Notes under the pieces: model-generated
What the model was told of the DNA's origin: nothing
What the model saw: only the letters and a program-made list of their open reading frames with translations
Databases searched by the model: none
Shown here: positions 20,171-33,633 of the stretch, in pieces
Layout of the letters: every line of letters begins with the position of its first letter
How positions within the stretch are numbered: the stretch's first letter is position 1
Program-made: the position numbers and the translations under genes
DNA from: Sinohyriopsis cumingii
Taxonomy: Eukaryota; Mollusca; Bivalvia; Unionida; Unionidae
Assembly: GCA_028554795.2 (NCBI GenBank)
Contig: CM068841.1
Coordinates: forward strand, 28,947,721-29,011,720
DNA: 64,000 bases
Direction: 5' to 3'

Positions 20171-20386
20171 TTTAGGCTCTAATGACGGTGACTTTTTAAT
20201 TCTTTTATGTGCATTTAATTTTTATCTTTTAGGCAAAATAACTTTTGAGCATATTTAAGCAAAGAATAATTGAGATGGACAAATACCATTAATTATGCAT
20301 ACTTGTAAATTAAATTTTAGTCTCCCTTGCCATTGTTCCAATCTTTTTTATTTTTATTACAGATTTTTACACTTTTGGGCATGAAC

Positions 20387-20466
20387 CACACTCTCTCTCT
20401 GCCTCTGTCTCTGTCTCTCTCTCTCTCTCTCACACACACACAAACACACACGCAGACACACACACG
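20387..20466 (+). repeat. CT/CA microsatellite
   Basis: (CTCTCT)n passing into (CACACA)n. Confidence 0.85.
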
Positions 20467-21149
20467 TTAGCATGCTTAAGAAAAGTCACTGCAATTAGAC
20501 AAAATAAAATTTGAAAGACTTGTTTGTACAATGATGTCGATAAGCTGATTATATTTTCAAACAAATTCCACATTTTGGAAATATTTGTACCATTTTAACA
20601 AAACCTTGTTAGCAAGATTAAGCAAGGTGAAGTTAACAATATTTGTAGTTATATGTATCTATCGTCTCTAAATTTTCCGCCATTTATAGTAGCGATTTCA
20701 GTTTTCTCTGCACATTTTTCAACTCGTGGATGTTGACGTTGTTTGTATTTTGGTTTGGTTTTTTGTTTTGTTTTGTTTTCGGGGTTTGGGGGTGGTTTGT
20801 TTTTTGTTTTTTTTACAAAATCATTCTTTGCACAATCTAGCAAAAACCATTTAAGGTAGAAAGTGCATATGTGTATGTACATAATTTTATTACATTTGAT
20901 GTCATTATATAAATTTTCGACATTTATTTAATTTTCGTTTACTTACACGTGTTTGGTCTGTAGTACTTGCACAAATACAAGTCCTTCTTGTTGTTGAACC
21001 AATATTTTAGTCCTGTATCCCTTTTTTTACTAAATTTTTTTTTAAAGCTTATGCTTTCTGAACGTTAATTATATTGATTAACAATTTTAATCTAATAAGT
21101 TAGCTTCCTTTTGTAAAGTACCACTGTTACAGAATGACATTAACTGACA

Positions 21150-22570
21150 TTGGATAGATGGGGGAGGGGACGAGAGACACTTTAGTGGGGTTTTAGACGT
21201 CACATCTTTATATACTAACATACCACACAATGAAGGGATACAGACGTGTAGAGAAGCATGGGAAACAAGAACTATAGTCAATCCACCCACTCACTTCCTA
21301 GTCAAACTCCTGGAGCTTGTCCTAAAACTCAATAACTTTGAATTTAATGAAGAACACTGCCTGCAAATCAATGGAACCGCAATGGGTACAAAAATGGCCC
21401 CTTCGTATGCAAATATTTTTATGGGGAAACTGGAGGTTCAACTCTTAGCATCGGTGGAACTTGCACCATAGCAGTGGGTGCGCTTCATCGATGATAAAGA
21501 AATGAAGTGGCAACATGGAAGAGAAAATCTAGATAATTTCGTATCAAAGGCAAACAACTTCCATCCGTCAATAAAATTCACGGCAGAAGTCTTTAACTCA
21601 AACCACATTTTCCTGGACACAACAACCAGACTGGTAGAAAAGAAACTCCATATAGACATATACTCTAAACCATCTGACAAACACCAGTATCTCCTCCCAA
21701 CCAGCTTTCATCCAAAACACTGCATTTGAAACATCCCATATAGCCAGGCACTGAGGATACGCAGAATTTGCTCCGACGATGAAACATTCCAAAAAAAGGT
21801 CTAAAGACTTATCTAAACATTTGATTTGCCGAGGCTATGACAAAAACCGGACTGCGGAGGCAACCCAAAAAGGCGAAACAAACAAACCGCAATGACCTAC
21901 TAAAATATTGAGAGAAGAAAATGCTGATAGAATACCATTTATCCTGATCTACCATCCAGACAACCCGAAAGTAGGTAAAATCATCGGGAAACACTGGCCC
22001 ATCGTGGAATCGTGTGACACACTAAAGTTAATACTCCCGAACAAACCTGTAGTAGCCTACCGGAAACCAAAAAGCCTCAAAGACATCCTGGTCAGGGCGA
22101 AGCTAACGCCAATCACTAACCAAGACCACACTAGTCAATCTGGGCCCTGTGGCGATAAATAGTGCAAAATCTGCCAACATATGATAGAAACCAGGACTTT
22201 TTCTAGCACAGTGACTAGAGAAAAACTGAACATGCATGGATCAAACAAAACGTGCAAAACAGAGAATGCAATTTATCTCATCACATGTAAGATCTGTAGC
22301 ATCCAGTATGTCGGAGAAACTGAAAAACTACACAAAAGGATCAACTTTCATAGATCTGATTGGATGACAAAGAAGCTATACAGAAGCCCAGTCGCAGAAC
22401 ATTTCTCCTCCCATGGCCACACTTTCAGTGATATAACACTTATAGCAATTGCTCACAACCCCAAATGGTGTTCCGAAACCAGGTAAGAAAAGGAATCTTA
22501 CTGGATACGCCGCCTTAGAACATTGAAACCAAGCGATTTAAGCCAAGATTTAAACCAAGAAGACTAGAAA
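21150..22570 (+). pseudogene. Penelope-like retroelement: reverse transcriptase plus GIY-YIG endonuclease, 5'-truncated
   Basis: From about 21190 the frame reads [17 protein letters not shown], then [20 protein letters not shown], then VRFIDDKEMKW, the catalytic Asp-Asp motif of a reverse transcriptase. A TAG interrupts just before RFIDD (21469) and a TGA near 21727. A frameshift near 21795 leads to a spacer frame (ENADRIPFILIYHPDNPKVG), then after another stop to CKTENAIYLITCKICSIQYV, the start of a GIY-YIG nuclease. This RT plus C-terminal GIY-YIG order defines canonical Penelope-like elements, which insert by target-primed reverse transcription. The N-terminal part is missing; the open homology begins at about 21150. 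It is a dead copy. Confidence 0.85.
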
Positions 22571-22579
22571 AAAGACAGC

Positions 22580-23040
22580 CATTCACAAATAAAATTACCT
22601 TTTTGCAGCCGGCATATTATCTTTTCAATAATTCTCTAAATTTGCTCTTTAGTCACCCAATATTATATATTTACAACTATATCAATGCAATATCCGGGAT
22701 AGAATTTGCGCGTACATAGATTTACATAAAATAACCGATGACACTATGGCTCATCGATTTCTAGGTCAATACAAAATATCTTTCAGCATCCGCAACAAGT
22801 CATCGTCACGTAAAGTTTTACAAAGACAACGGTTTGTCTGTTTTATTTGTTTGTCTTGTCAGTATTTTGTATTTGCTTTTGAAAATACTAATTAAGAGTC
22901 GAAAGTGCTTAGGCTAGCTAGATACTAGTTTTTGCACTGTTCGTAGTCAGTTTATTACATTTATCTTAATCAATCCCCGATAAACGTGATCCCTTGCTGG
23001 ATCCAGTTGAAAGGACTGTTATTCTGTTCGCCATATGATT
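22580..23040. other. Non-coding 3' flank of the Penelope-like element
   Basis: AT-rich. No gene or clear repeat boundary was seen before the (AT)n run. Confidence 0.4.

Positions 23041-23110
<70 letters not shown>
23041..23110. repeat. (AT)n microsatellite
   Basis: About 35 uninterrupted TA units. Confidence 0.95.
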
Positions 23111-23115
<5 letters not shown>

Positions 23116-23470
23116 CGTTATATGTAATTAAATAATGCATTGTTTATTATTTAATGCCGATATAGAAAATAATACCGCGGCGAAGATTATTTAATGGATT
23201 ATTTAATGAATAGGGTTACATACTTTATTATAAATCATTTAATACGCTAGTCTTAATTTCTATATACTTATATGAATGCATAGTCATATATATATACCTC
23301 GTTATATGTAATTAAATAATGCATTGTTTATTATTTAATGCCGATATAGAAAATAATACCGCGGTGAAGATTATTTAATGGATTATTTAATGAATAGGGT
23401 TACATACTTTATTATAAATCATTTAATACGCTAGTCTTAATTTCTGTATACTTATATGAATGCATAGTCA
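23111..23470 (+). repeat. 184-bp tandem duplication
   Basis: Two copies starting TACCTCGTTATATG at 23111 and 23295, nearly identical, each ending ATGAATGCATAGTCAT. A short TA run sits between the copies, so the flanking microsatellite was partly duplicated too. Confidence 0.85.
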
Positions 23471-23570
23471 TGTTCGTCCGCATGGGCAATATCGTATTTA
23501 TCTCGTTCAAGTATATATGTGTGATAATGTTTTGCTCATTTGAGACAGGCATTTGGGCCACACCTATTCC

Positions 23571-23858
23571 GGACTGCTCCGGTGGCCTAGTGGTTAAAGC
23601 GTCCTCCTCGGATGCGGGAGTTCGTGGGTTCGATCCCCGACAGAGTCATACCAAAGACTTACAAAAATGGCGCTCAGCATTAAGAGGTTAGTGTTAGGTC
23701 TGGTTGGCCTGGAGTCAGGATAATGTGACTGCGTGGGACATAATGCTACATGTCTGCGACATGATGTCTCAGTGCTAGGCATCACTATCAACTGCCACAC
23801 TGCAGACATCGTAGCGATATGACTGAAAGATTGTTAAAGCTACGTTAAAAATCCTAAC

Positions 23859-23890
<32 letters not shown>

Positions 23891-23895
23891 AAACA
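23571..23895 (+). mobile_element. tRNA-derived SINE, family A, with 12-bp target duplication
   Basis: A tRNA-like head contains an A box (GTGGCCTAGTGGTTAAAG) and a B box (GGGTTCGATCCC), followed by a body of about 200 bases and a (CA)n tail. CACACCTATTCC flanks it perfectly at 23559-23570 and 23896-23907. A second copy in reverse orientation lies at 32450-32772. It is a pol III promoter-bearing retroposon that depends on another element's reverse transcriptase. Confidence 0.9.
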
Positions 23896-23907
23896 CACAC
23901 CTATTCC

Positions 23908-26038
23908 ACGTAAATGTACCCATTCACATTGTAAATGACTTCAGTCAGCTTCTTAAGTCATAAGCGTCTGCAAGGTTTCTTCCTGCTTGAATAGTGAAAA
24001 GAAAAAATTTGTTTGCTTTTTCTTGCTAACTAAATTAGCTATGCTAATCAAGTTAACATTTCTGGAGAATACACAGTATTTCTAATTATCCTTACCGATA
24101 GTATGCTATATTTCTTTTTACAAGTACTGTTTTATAGTGAGAAATGAGAGAAATGTAATCCACCACATGCATTGATATATAATATGGAAATCCCCATTCT
24201 TGTTTACTCTCGGGTGAGATCTTCGTATCCAACACCAATGCATGCGGTGGATTATATTGATCTCAACGTGCTCTTCCGCAAATCTCAAGTATTGGAGTTA
24301 ACACTATGTATCATTATCGATCAGCATTCACATCTTCTCTCAAACATGTTAACATTCTGAAGACAGACGGAGGTATCCAGACTGAGATACAGGAAAAAAG
24401 CAAATATTTCGTTTTGCAACCTGATATATGTTTACACGTTAAAATATCTTTAATGTTTCTCTTGGTGGGATAGACTCTAGTCTCATCTTTGTATCGTATT
24501 TACGTTTCTCATAACTTAAGCACAAATGTGACTAGCTTGCTAATCCCCACCCCCATCAACCCATCCAACGTCACCGGAAACAAAAACAGAAATAAAAATA
24601 TTAATGAAAACGTTTAGTAATATTCACTAGAGGAAGAAAGCGAGATAGTATTCCTCTCTACACTCCCTGGACACGTCTCAGATATCTTCTTTATTCTTTT
24701 AAAACTCAGTCGGTAATATTTACATCATTATAAAGCATTTTCAAGCTGGCCCTATCTGTTGAATGCATAGAGTACGTTGTAATCTTTGATTGAAAATATA
24801 TAATAAGTCATATATTGTAGGAGTTTACATTAGATAGTAAAACATATTTACTGGTGTTGAGATGTGGTGTTATGGTAAATTATATTGCACAATAATTATA
24901 TATATATCATCCATAGCCGTTGTGCATACAATAGATCGTCCATTTCTTGACTTGAATTGCACTCTACTTTGGAACACAATACCTTTTTGAAAAATGTATA
25001 TACTTATTATTTTGAATATTTCTATGATGGTATCCAACAAATTAAACTTATTGGCAACGTATTAAAAACAACAGATGCTTTCATTATGATTTAATATTGG
25101 TAATCTGAAGATCTGTGTACTTCTATTACTTTGTAAACTTCGTACAAAAGGAGTTCCGTTGTCTAAGGGTCATTTTATTGTTTATTTTTTATTTGTCAAA
25201 CCAACTTTTAGGGTCATTTTATTATTTATTGTATATTTGTAAAACCAATTTTAATTTCATTCAAATAAATATCAACTTTAAATGAGCAGTTATGTAGGAT
25301 ATCGAATTTTAACGGGATTGACACTTACTGAATATTTAGATTATAAAATAATGGCGGCAAAGGTGATTTCACAGTGACGGCATTACTTTTGACATTGTTT
25401 GTTCTGGTGATAGTTAATTACAATTTTCTTTTCATCAATTAGCATTAACCATGCTGTAAACTATATATTACATGCTATCAATCTGAATTAATTGGAATGT
25501 ATATTTTCTGCTGTGCCCATCTGAAGTCAACTTGCCAAAATATATGGTGCAATGACCAAAGGGTCGACAGACACCGAAAGGTCCTTGGCGATACGCCATA
25601 CAATATCTTTATAAAATTGTGTGATTATTTACTTGAGTCAGCCATCACAGGCACTTGATTCTGGGGTAAACTGATGTGTACAACTCTCGCCGGTCACAAT
25701 CTATCCCCTGGCTGACACAGGTGCTCGACGCGAGCTTGATGTTGAGAAAGAAAACAATACTCTAAAGGAAAAACATTCATACAGAGTGACAAAAATACCG
25801 TAGATTACCCCCATGACCCGTTCTGACATATGACCCTCTCTATCATAATATATAAGAGAGAAGGTACGGAACTTCCAAATACTTCGTTCTACCCATGGCC
25901 CTCGATTTCCTTCTGCTATTTCCGTCTTTAAAGGCACACAGCCATACTATATGGCTTGGTTTACTCCTGAGATATTTTTCTCTCCATCAAGCCACATTGA
26001 CTTTTCTGCGTTGTATCAAACTGAAGTTACGGGCTCCG
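23908..26038. other. Non-coding, with minor repeats
   Basis: No gene seen. It holds an imperfect 20-bp inverted repeat (AATCCACCACATGCATTG near 24157 against CAATGCATGCGGTGGATTAT near 24236) and a diverged pair of about 45-bp direct copies at 25168-25262 sharing GGGTCATTTTATT. Confidence 0.45.
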
Positions 26039-26413
26039 AAATGTGCGATTTTCGCGAATTTTTACTCTGAGACAAGTACGTGCACATGTGAAAACCGGTG
26101 ACAAGAACTACATGTACCATGTTTACGACTCTACGATGCATCCCTTCTTGAATTACAGAACAGCGGTAGATGCAAAAGTAAGATTTTACTTACCATTAAC
26201 TCGATTCAACTTTATGAATCCTGTTCCATGCAAGAATTAGACATTGTCTTCTTCGCTGCACATACATTGTATACATGCGACTTTATTTTAAAAATAGGTA
26301 AACTATGCGGCACACACGTCAACGCCGAAATATGATTGGCTTAAAAGGTTATACTTATTATCACATGAGCTCGGACTTGTCTCAGAGTAAAAATTCGCAA
26401 AAATCGCACGTTA
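26039..26413. mobile_element. MITE-like element with about 39-bp terminal inverted repeats
   Basis: The left arm 26039-26077 (GCGAATTTTTACTCTGAGAC inside it) is the reverse complement of 26375-26413 with few mismatches, and weaker pairing continues about 17 bases further inward (CATGTGA). Total 375 bases with no meaningful frame, as expected for a non-autonomous DNA transposon. A target-site duplication is not obvious. Confidence 0.65.
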
Positions 26414-27929
26414 GGACATTGACTTCGCTTACCAGCGGCAAGTCTTAAATTACCACGTGAACGACTACTAAGTATTACCGTATTAATTTATACATGCTGC
26501 TACATGTACGATTACTATTGCATGAAATTCAAAAGAAATGTAATTCATGGCATTCCTTAACTATAAGATTATTCAAGCATTACAAAATCATATATAATTA
26601 GGTAATTATCGTTAACTCACGATGATCTGTATCGTCCTAACAACAAAGGAAGCTTTTTCATATAACTATATGAAGTCCTACACATATGAACATTTGGATC
26701 GCATGCAATCAATTCTACCAATGAACTAATAACTGTAAAATTAAAATGGTAAATTGCATAACAATTCTATAATCAAGACTTTCCATGAAACTGAATAAAA
26801 TATAGTGCATAATAACTCTAGCATCAACATATTTCCATGAAATTGAATAAGATAAACTGCATAACAACTCTAACTTCAACACAATTCCATGAATTGAATA
26901 AACGATACATACTATGGAAACCTATTCATAGCAAAGACATTTGCATAAAGCAAGCAATCAAATAATAGAATAGTACGTGAAACTAAAATTGCGTACCATG
27001 TCGCTGTATTTTTTCCCCTTTCTTCAGAACTTGTACTTCCTAGCACTAAACATGCCTTTGCTTTTACACGACGACCAACTGGTCCCCTTTCTTGTTTCAC
27101 GAGGAAAGCAGTAATCTTAGGCTTCGCACGAGTCGAGACAAACTCCTCTTCTAGGAAATTTCCAGACTAAAGAATTTCGACAAGGGTCGTCACTTTACAT
27201 CAGACTGTTCTAAAGTGTACGCCCTAATTTATTCTACCCAATCGTAGGCGGTGGTCCTTAATCTTTCCCAAATAAATAATTCCTTTCATCAGATTTAGAC
27301 AGCTCATAATCTGTGTACGACAGTGCGTGACAATTTCCATTTGAAAATATGATAAGTTGGACATAGGTTCCTACCAAGCGGTTAGGGTTGGTAGCTCAAA
27401 TGTTTACTTCCTAAGGACCGTGTTAAGATACCCCGGTCAATTTCACTGGGTCGGAAATATTGTTCCTTTGAAGTTTACACTGACATGGGGGAAGAGGAAC
27501 GAAGAAAGTTCGAAGTGACCTTTCACAAAGACCTTTCTGGGCTAACTGCGATAAGACTTTAATTGCTAAATGCATTCAGCTTTAAAATTTTCTGTAATTC
27601 AAAATTCGACACTTCACAGACAGCCTTCACATCCGGGTATTCTGATCCTTAACATGAAGTGTACCTCTTCTTCAATCTCTGATCTGAATTCAGAACTACT
27701 CAATTTTTAAAATTCTTTCCTATTACCATTTTTACAATACAGTCAAGCTTCTTCAACAACATAATAAGCATAATCATTCATTCCACCAAGGGTTACCAAC
27801 ACCATGCTTTTGATTATTATGAAAAACGTCTGGTACAATATGTTTGCTAGATAACATTTTATCCATCCCAGCGTTGAAAAAATATATCCATATGCTACAT
27901 CAGTGAATGACTGATTGCAGAAACTAAAC
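26414..27929. other. Non-coding; degenerate minisatellite at 26750-26905
   Basis: No gene seen. At 26750-26905 three diverged units of about 66 bp share TTCCATGAAATTGAATAA and TGCATAACAACTCTA. Confidence 0.4.
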
Positions 27930-28420
27930 TTTAATTAAGAAGTAGCATCAGTATTCGTCTGACTATGGAAACTAAACTCCAATTTAAAAACAGCATGAGT
28001 GTTTGTCTGACTATGGAAACTAAACTCCAATTTCAAAACAGCATGAGTGTTTGTCTGACTATGGAAACTAAACTCCAATTTAAAAACAGCATGAGTGTTT
28101 GTCTGACTATGGAAACTAAACTCCAATTTCAAAACAGCATGAGTGTTTGTCTGACTATGGAAACTAAACTCCAATTTAAAAACAGCATCAGTATTTGTCT
28201 GACTATGGAAACTAAACTCCAATTTAAAAGCAGCGTCGGTGTTTGTATGAATACGGAAATTTTAAAAACAGCATTGGTTTTGGTCCGATTGCATAAACTT
28301 AATTCCAATTTATAAACACCATGAGTGTTTGTCTGACTAAGGAAACTAAACTCTATTTTAAACACAGCATCGGTGTCTGTCTGACTGCAGAAACTAAGAT
28401 CAAATTTAAAAACAGTAGCA
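27930..28420 (+). repeat. 48-bp minisatellite, about ten copies
   Basis: The unit contains GACTATGGAAACTAAACTCC and AACAGCATGAGTGTTTGTCT. Copies are near-perfect in the middle and diverged after 28240. Because 48 is a multiple of three, the array is open in several frames on both strands; those frames are not credible genes. Confidence 0.9.
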
Positions 28421-30532
<2,112 letters not shown>

Positions 30533-31704
30533 GGGAGAGTCATAAAAATAACCATCATCACCCCAATAGATAAAAGATCAATAGGGAACACTGTTGTCTG
30601 TGTGTTGCTTTTAATACTTGTCTGCATTGCCGCATATAGATCTAAGTATATTGCCTTTAGCTGTACTGGTCATAAGCCAAAATAGCTTATGGCTGGTTTT
30701 CCGGTATCAGTATTTTCATTGTAACATGGTTTTTTTTTTTTTTAAATCACTATTCTTCCTGAACTATTTTGAGGATTGCCATAAACTTTTATACACACGT
30801 TCATGTAAAGTCACAGCGACATTAGATTTTCATTAGAAAACTTATAATGCAAATGGTGCTGATCTGACATCAAACATGGCCACCAAAGCATCCATCTTAA
30901 AATATTATATTGTTCTTACTCGTCCTAAATGGAAAGTCATATCAACATGGGATTTCCACCAAAAGACTTCTGATGGTGTCTGGATGGTTCTGAAGAAAAC
31001 AAATTATGCAGAGAGTGCCTTAAGAGAATAATACCCAGAAAATGGCTATAAGCCAAACATAATTATATTGGAAATCATTTATGTGTTAATAAAAGATAAT
31101 ACCCCACTTCACCCGCTTACACTGGCCCCCCCCCCCCATTGTTTTCAACCAGGATTCAGGAACAGTATGTTTGTTTTATACACACTGACCTTCTAAATTT
31201 TTCATTACATGTATCAGTTCATATTTATTTGTCTGTATTCCTTCCAAGCTGTTTATGCTTTCTCTCTTTATAGTGTACTCAAAGCGAATATATCTAACCG
31301 CTTACGCAACATAGACTCGAGAAATAAATAAAATCAGATACATTAAAAGACTGCCATTAGCGTTAGAAATGTTTCCCTTTCTCCATCTTCTCCTCCTTAT
31401 AATTATTTTTAGAGGAATTTTAACATATTCGTTATTAGTGGTGTCCAAACAAGTTCTTATTCAGGAGGTCCTGATCTGTTGTAATTCATGGAATCATAAT
31501 ACGTTCTATTTAACATTGAATAGAAATTTAAAAGAAACTGAAAACCATTTTTTTCTTTCTTTTTATATGCCGCATAAATTCTGGATCACTGTCAAACAAT
31601 GATACTTAAAAAATTCAACCTATCTCAAATAGACAGAAAATGGATGTATCCACTTATTAACGTTGGTGTGAGCATAACTTTGTATTTTGGGGCATAATGA
31701 ATTT
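30533..31704. other. Non-coding, no gene seen
   Basis: AT-rich with T-runs and a C-run near 31128. The 31369-31602 frame has no recognisable feature. Confidence 0.4.
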
Positions 31705-31718
31705 TTTATATTAAGTTG

Positions 31719-31944
31719 TTGTTGTGGGGTTTAACGCCATTTTTCAGCACACGACAGGCTATGAATGGTGGCCAGTATTAGTGGTGGAGGAAGAACCCGG
31801 GAAACCCCCTGGAAGAACCACCGACCCACGAGAAACTACTGGCAAGGTTTCTCACATATCTACATTGGCAGAATCCTAGACTCAAACCCACGCAGACAGA
31901 GGTGAGATGACAGTGCTTTATACCACTCGGCCACTCGGGGCCAC
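31719..31944 (-). mobile_element. tRNA-derived SINE, family B, with 14-bp target duplication
   Basis: Read on the minus strand it starts GGCCCCGAGTGGCCGAGTGG (A box) with a B box GGGTTTGAGTC, then a body ending in ACAACAACAAC. The flanks TTTATATTAAGTTG are identical at 31705-31718 and 31945-31958, direct proof of insertion. Other copies lie at 51683 and 56736. Confidence 0.92.
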
Positions 31945-32449
31945 TTTATATTAAGTTGGGTGGCCATAAATATGCTGGCAAAACAGTTGGGTAGCCACCC
32001 TTGTCATCTTGCTATGCCTTACCTCTGTTATTTCTATAATTTATTGTATGCCTGTACATATATAAAAAATAATGTCAATAAACAGATATGATGAGTTCAT
32101 GTTGAATTGTAAGCCATTACACTATGTGCCTTCTGCTTCAGGTGTGACAAGAATAGCCTAGCAATGTGCTACAGGGAACAGCGATTTACTAGGCAAAAGA
32201 ACTGTCTGAGGCAGTGATAATATCACAACATTGTATTATGTACATTTAATTTGTTTTGTGTGATTGACCGTTGTCTATAATCGAGGGTACGAGCTGGGCC
32301 TACTTTACTAATGTCTCTTTTTGTAAACAACATATTACAGAGCTAATTTTTTTCCATGATTGTAGATTTTAATATTAAGATAATAATAAAAATGATAATA
32401 CTAATACTACTACTACTACTAATAATAAAAATTATTATTATTATTATTA

Positions 32450-32772
32450 GTGTGTGTGTGTGTGTGTGTGTGATTTAGACTTTTAACGCACTTTTTAAAA
32501 TGTTTCAGTCATATCGCTACGACGTTTGCAGTGTGGAAGTTTAAAGTGATGTATAGTACCGGGTCATCATGCCACATATATGTAGCATGATGACCCACCA
32601 AGTCACATTATCCTGACATCAGTCCTAACACTAGCCTCTTAATGTTGAGCGCCTAGTGAGGCAGCTGTTAGTACCATTATTGTATATCTTTGGTATGACT
32701 CTGCCAGGGTTCGAACCCGCGACCTCTCGCATCCGAGGCTGACACTCTAACCACTAGGCCACCAGAGCAGTC
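32450..32772 (-). mobile_element. tRNA-derived SINE, family A, reverse copy
   Basis: Reverse complement of the 23571 family: A box GTGGCCTAGTGGTTAGAG and B box GGGTTCGAACCC at the right end, and a (TG)n run at the left that corresponds to the (CA)n tail. The target duplication is unclear because the left flank is an ATT microsatellite. Confidence 0.85.
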
Positions 32773-33633
32773 TTATTTGTAGGTAATCATATTTACTGAG
32801 GCTTGAATTCAGGGCAATGGTATTCCCTCGGGAATTCCTGTTGTACCTGCTATTTGCTATGTTCTTTACAATATTTTACTAATAGACCTGATATTGCTGA
32901 CAACAAAGAATGTTCTAGAAATGAACGTTTGGCCCTCCTCCTGGCACTCATGTTGTGATGTAGGCTTTTATAAAAGAAAGAAGTAAAACATCTTCATTCC
33001 TATCTTAACATCCAAAGTAGAATCAGTCTTTTAACTGTGTTCAGTTTTTATTTGAGAGGATTTATTTAAATTATTCACTGGAATTACAAAGTTAAGGACT
33101 AAAAACACTTTTTGGATTATTGTTCATTCATTAAGAGACATTTTAGATTATACATTTGGGATGCATCAAGACTATTATTAGCACATCAACACTATTCCAA
33201 ACTATTGTTGCATCAGCACTTTCAAGACTGGAATTCATTCGGAATGCTCTATAATGTTGGACTTGAGATATAACTTTTAGGACCATTTAGGATTTAATTC
33301 ACAATACTGTCAGTCCTCTTTAAAGTCTTACTTTGTATTTTTGGTAAAAACATTACTGTAGAACTTTAATAAACTTGTTGATTCTCGTTCTTTCTGTCAC
33401 CTAGTTTAAGACCATAGAGTCTAATAATTGGCACGCTTCATTCTCACAAGTTATAAATGCAATTTTCTGTTTGGAAATGCACACAAAATTAACTTTCGAT
33501 ATGTAAAACAATATAAATAACTCTAATTCCTCATATTTAGAAGAGTTGAAGGATACTATTAAAGACGTATTCTTCAATTATCTTTCTTAATCATTTAAAT
33601 CACAAATACAATTTAAAATGAGTTCTTTTATAG
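32773..33633. other. Non-coding flank of the satellite array
   Basis: AT-rich. No gene or array unit is recognisable before 33634. Confidence 0.45.

Noticed and set aside
23571..23650. Functional tRNA gene
   Set aside because: A and B boxes are present, but the sequence runs into a SINE body with a CA tail and target-site duplications, so it is a tRNA-derived retroposon. The same applies at 32772, 31944, 51683 and 56987.
27935..28365. METKLQF-type repeat protein
   Set aside because: The 48-base minisatellite is open in several frames on both strands, so openness is not evidence of coding.
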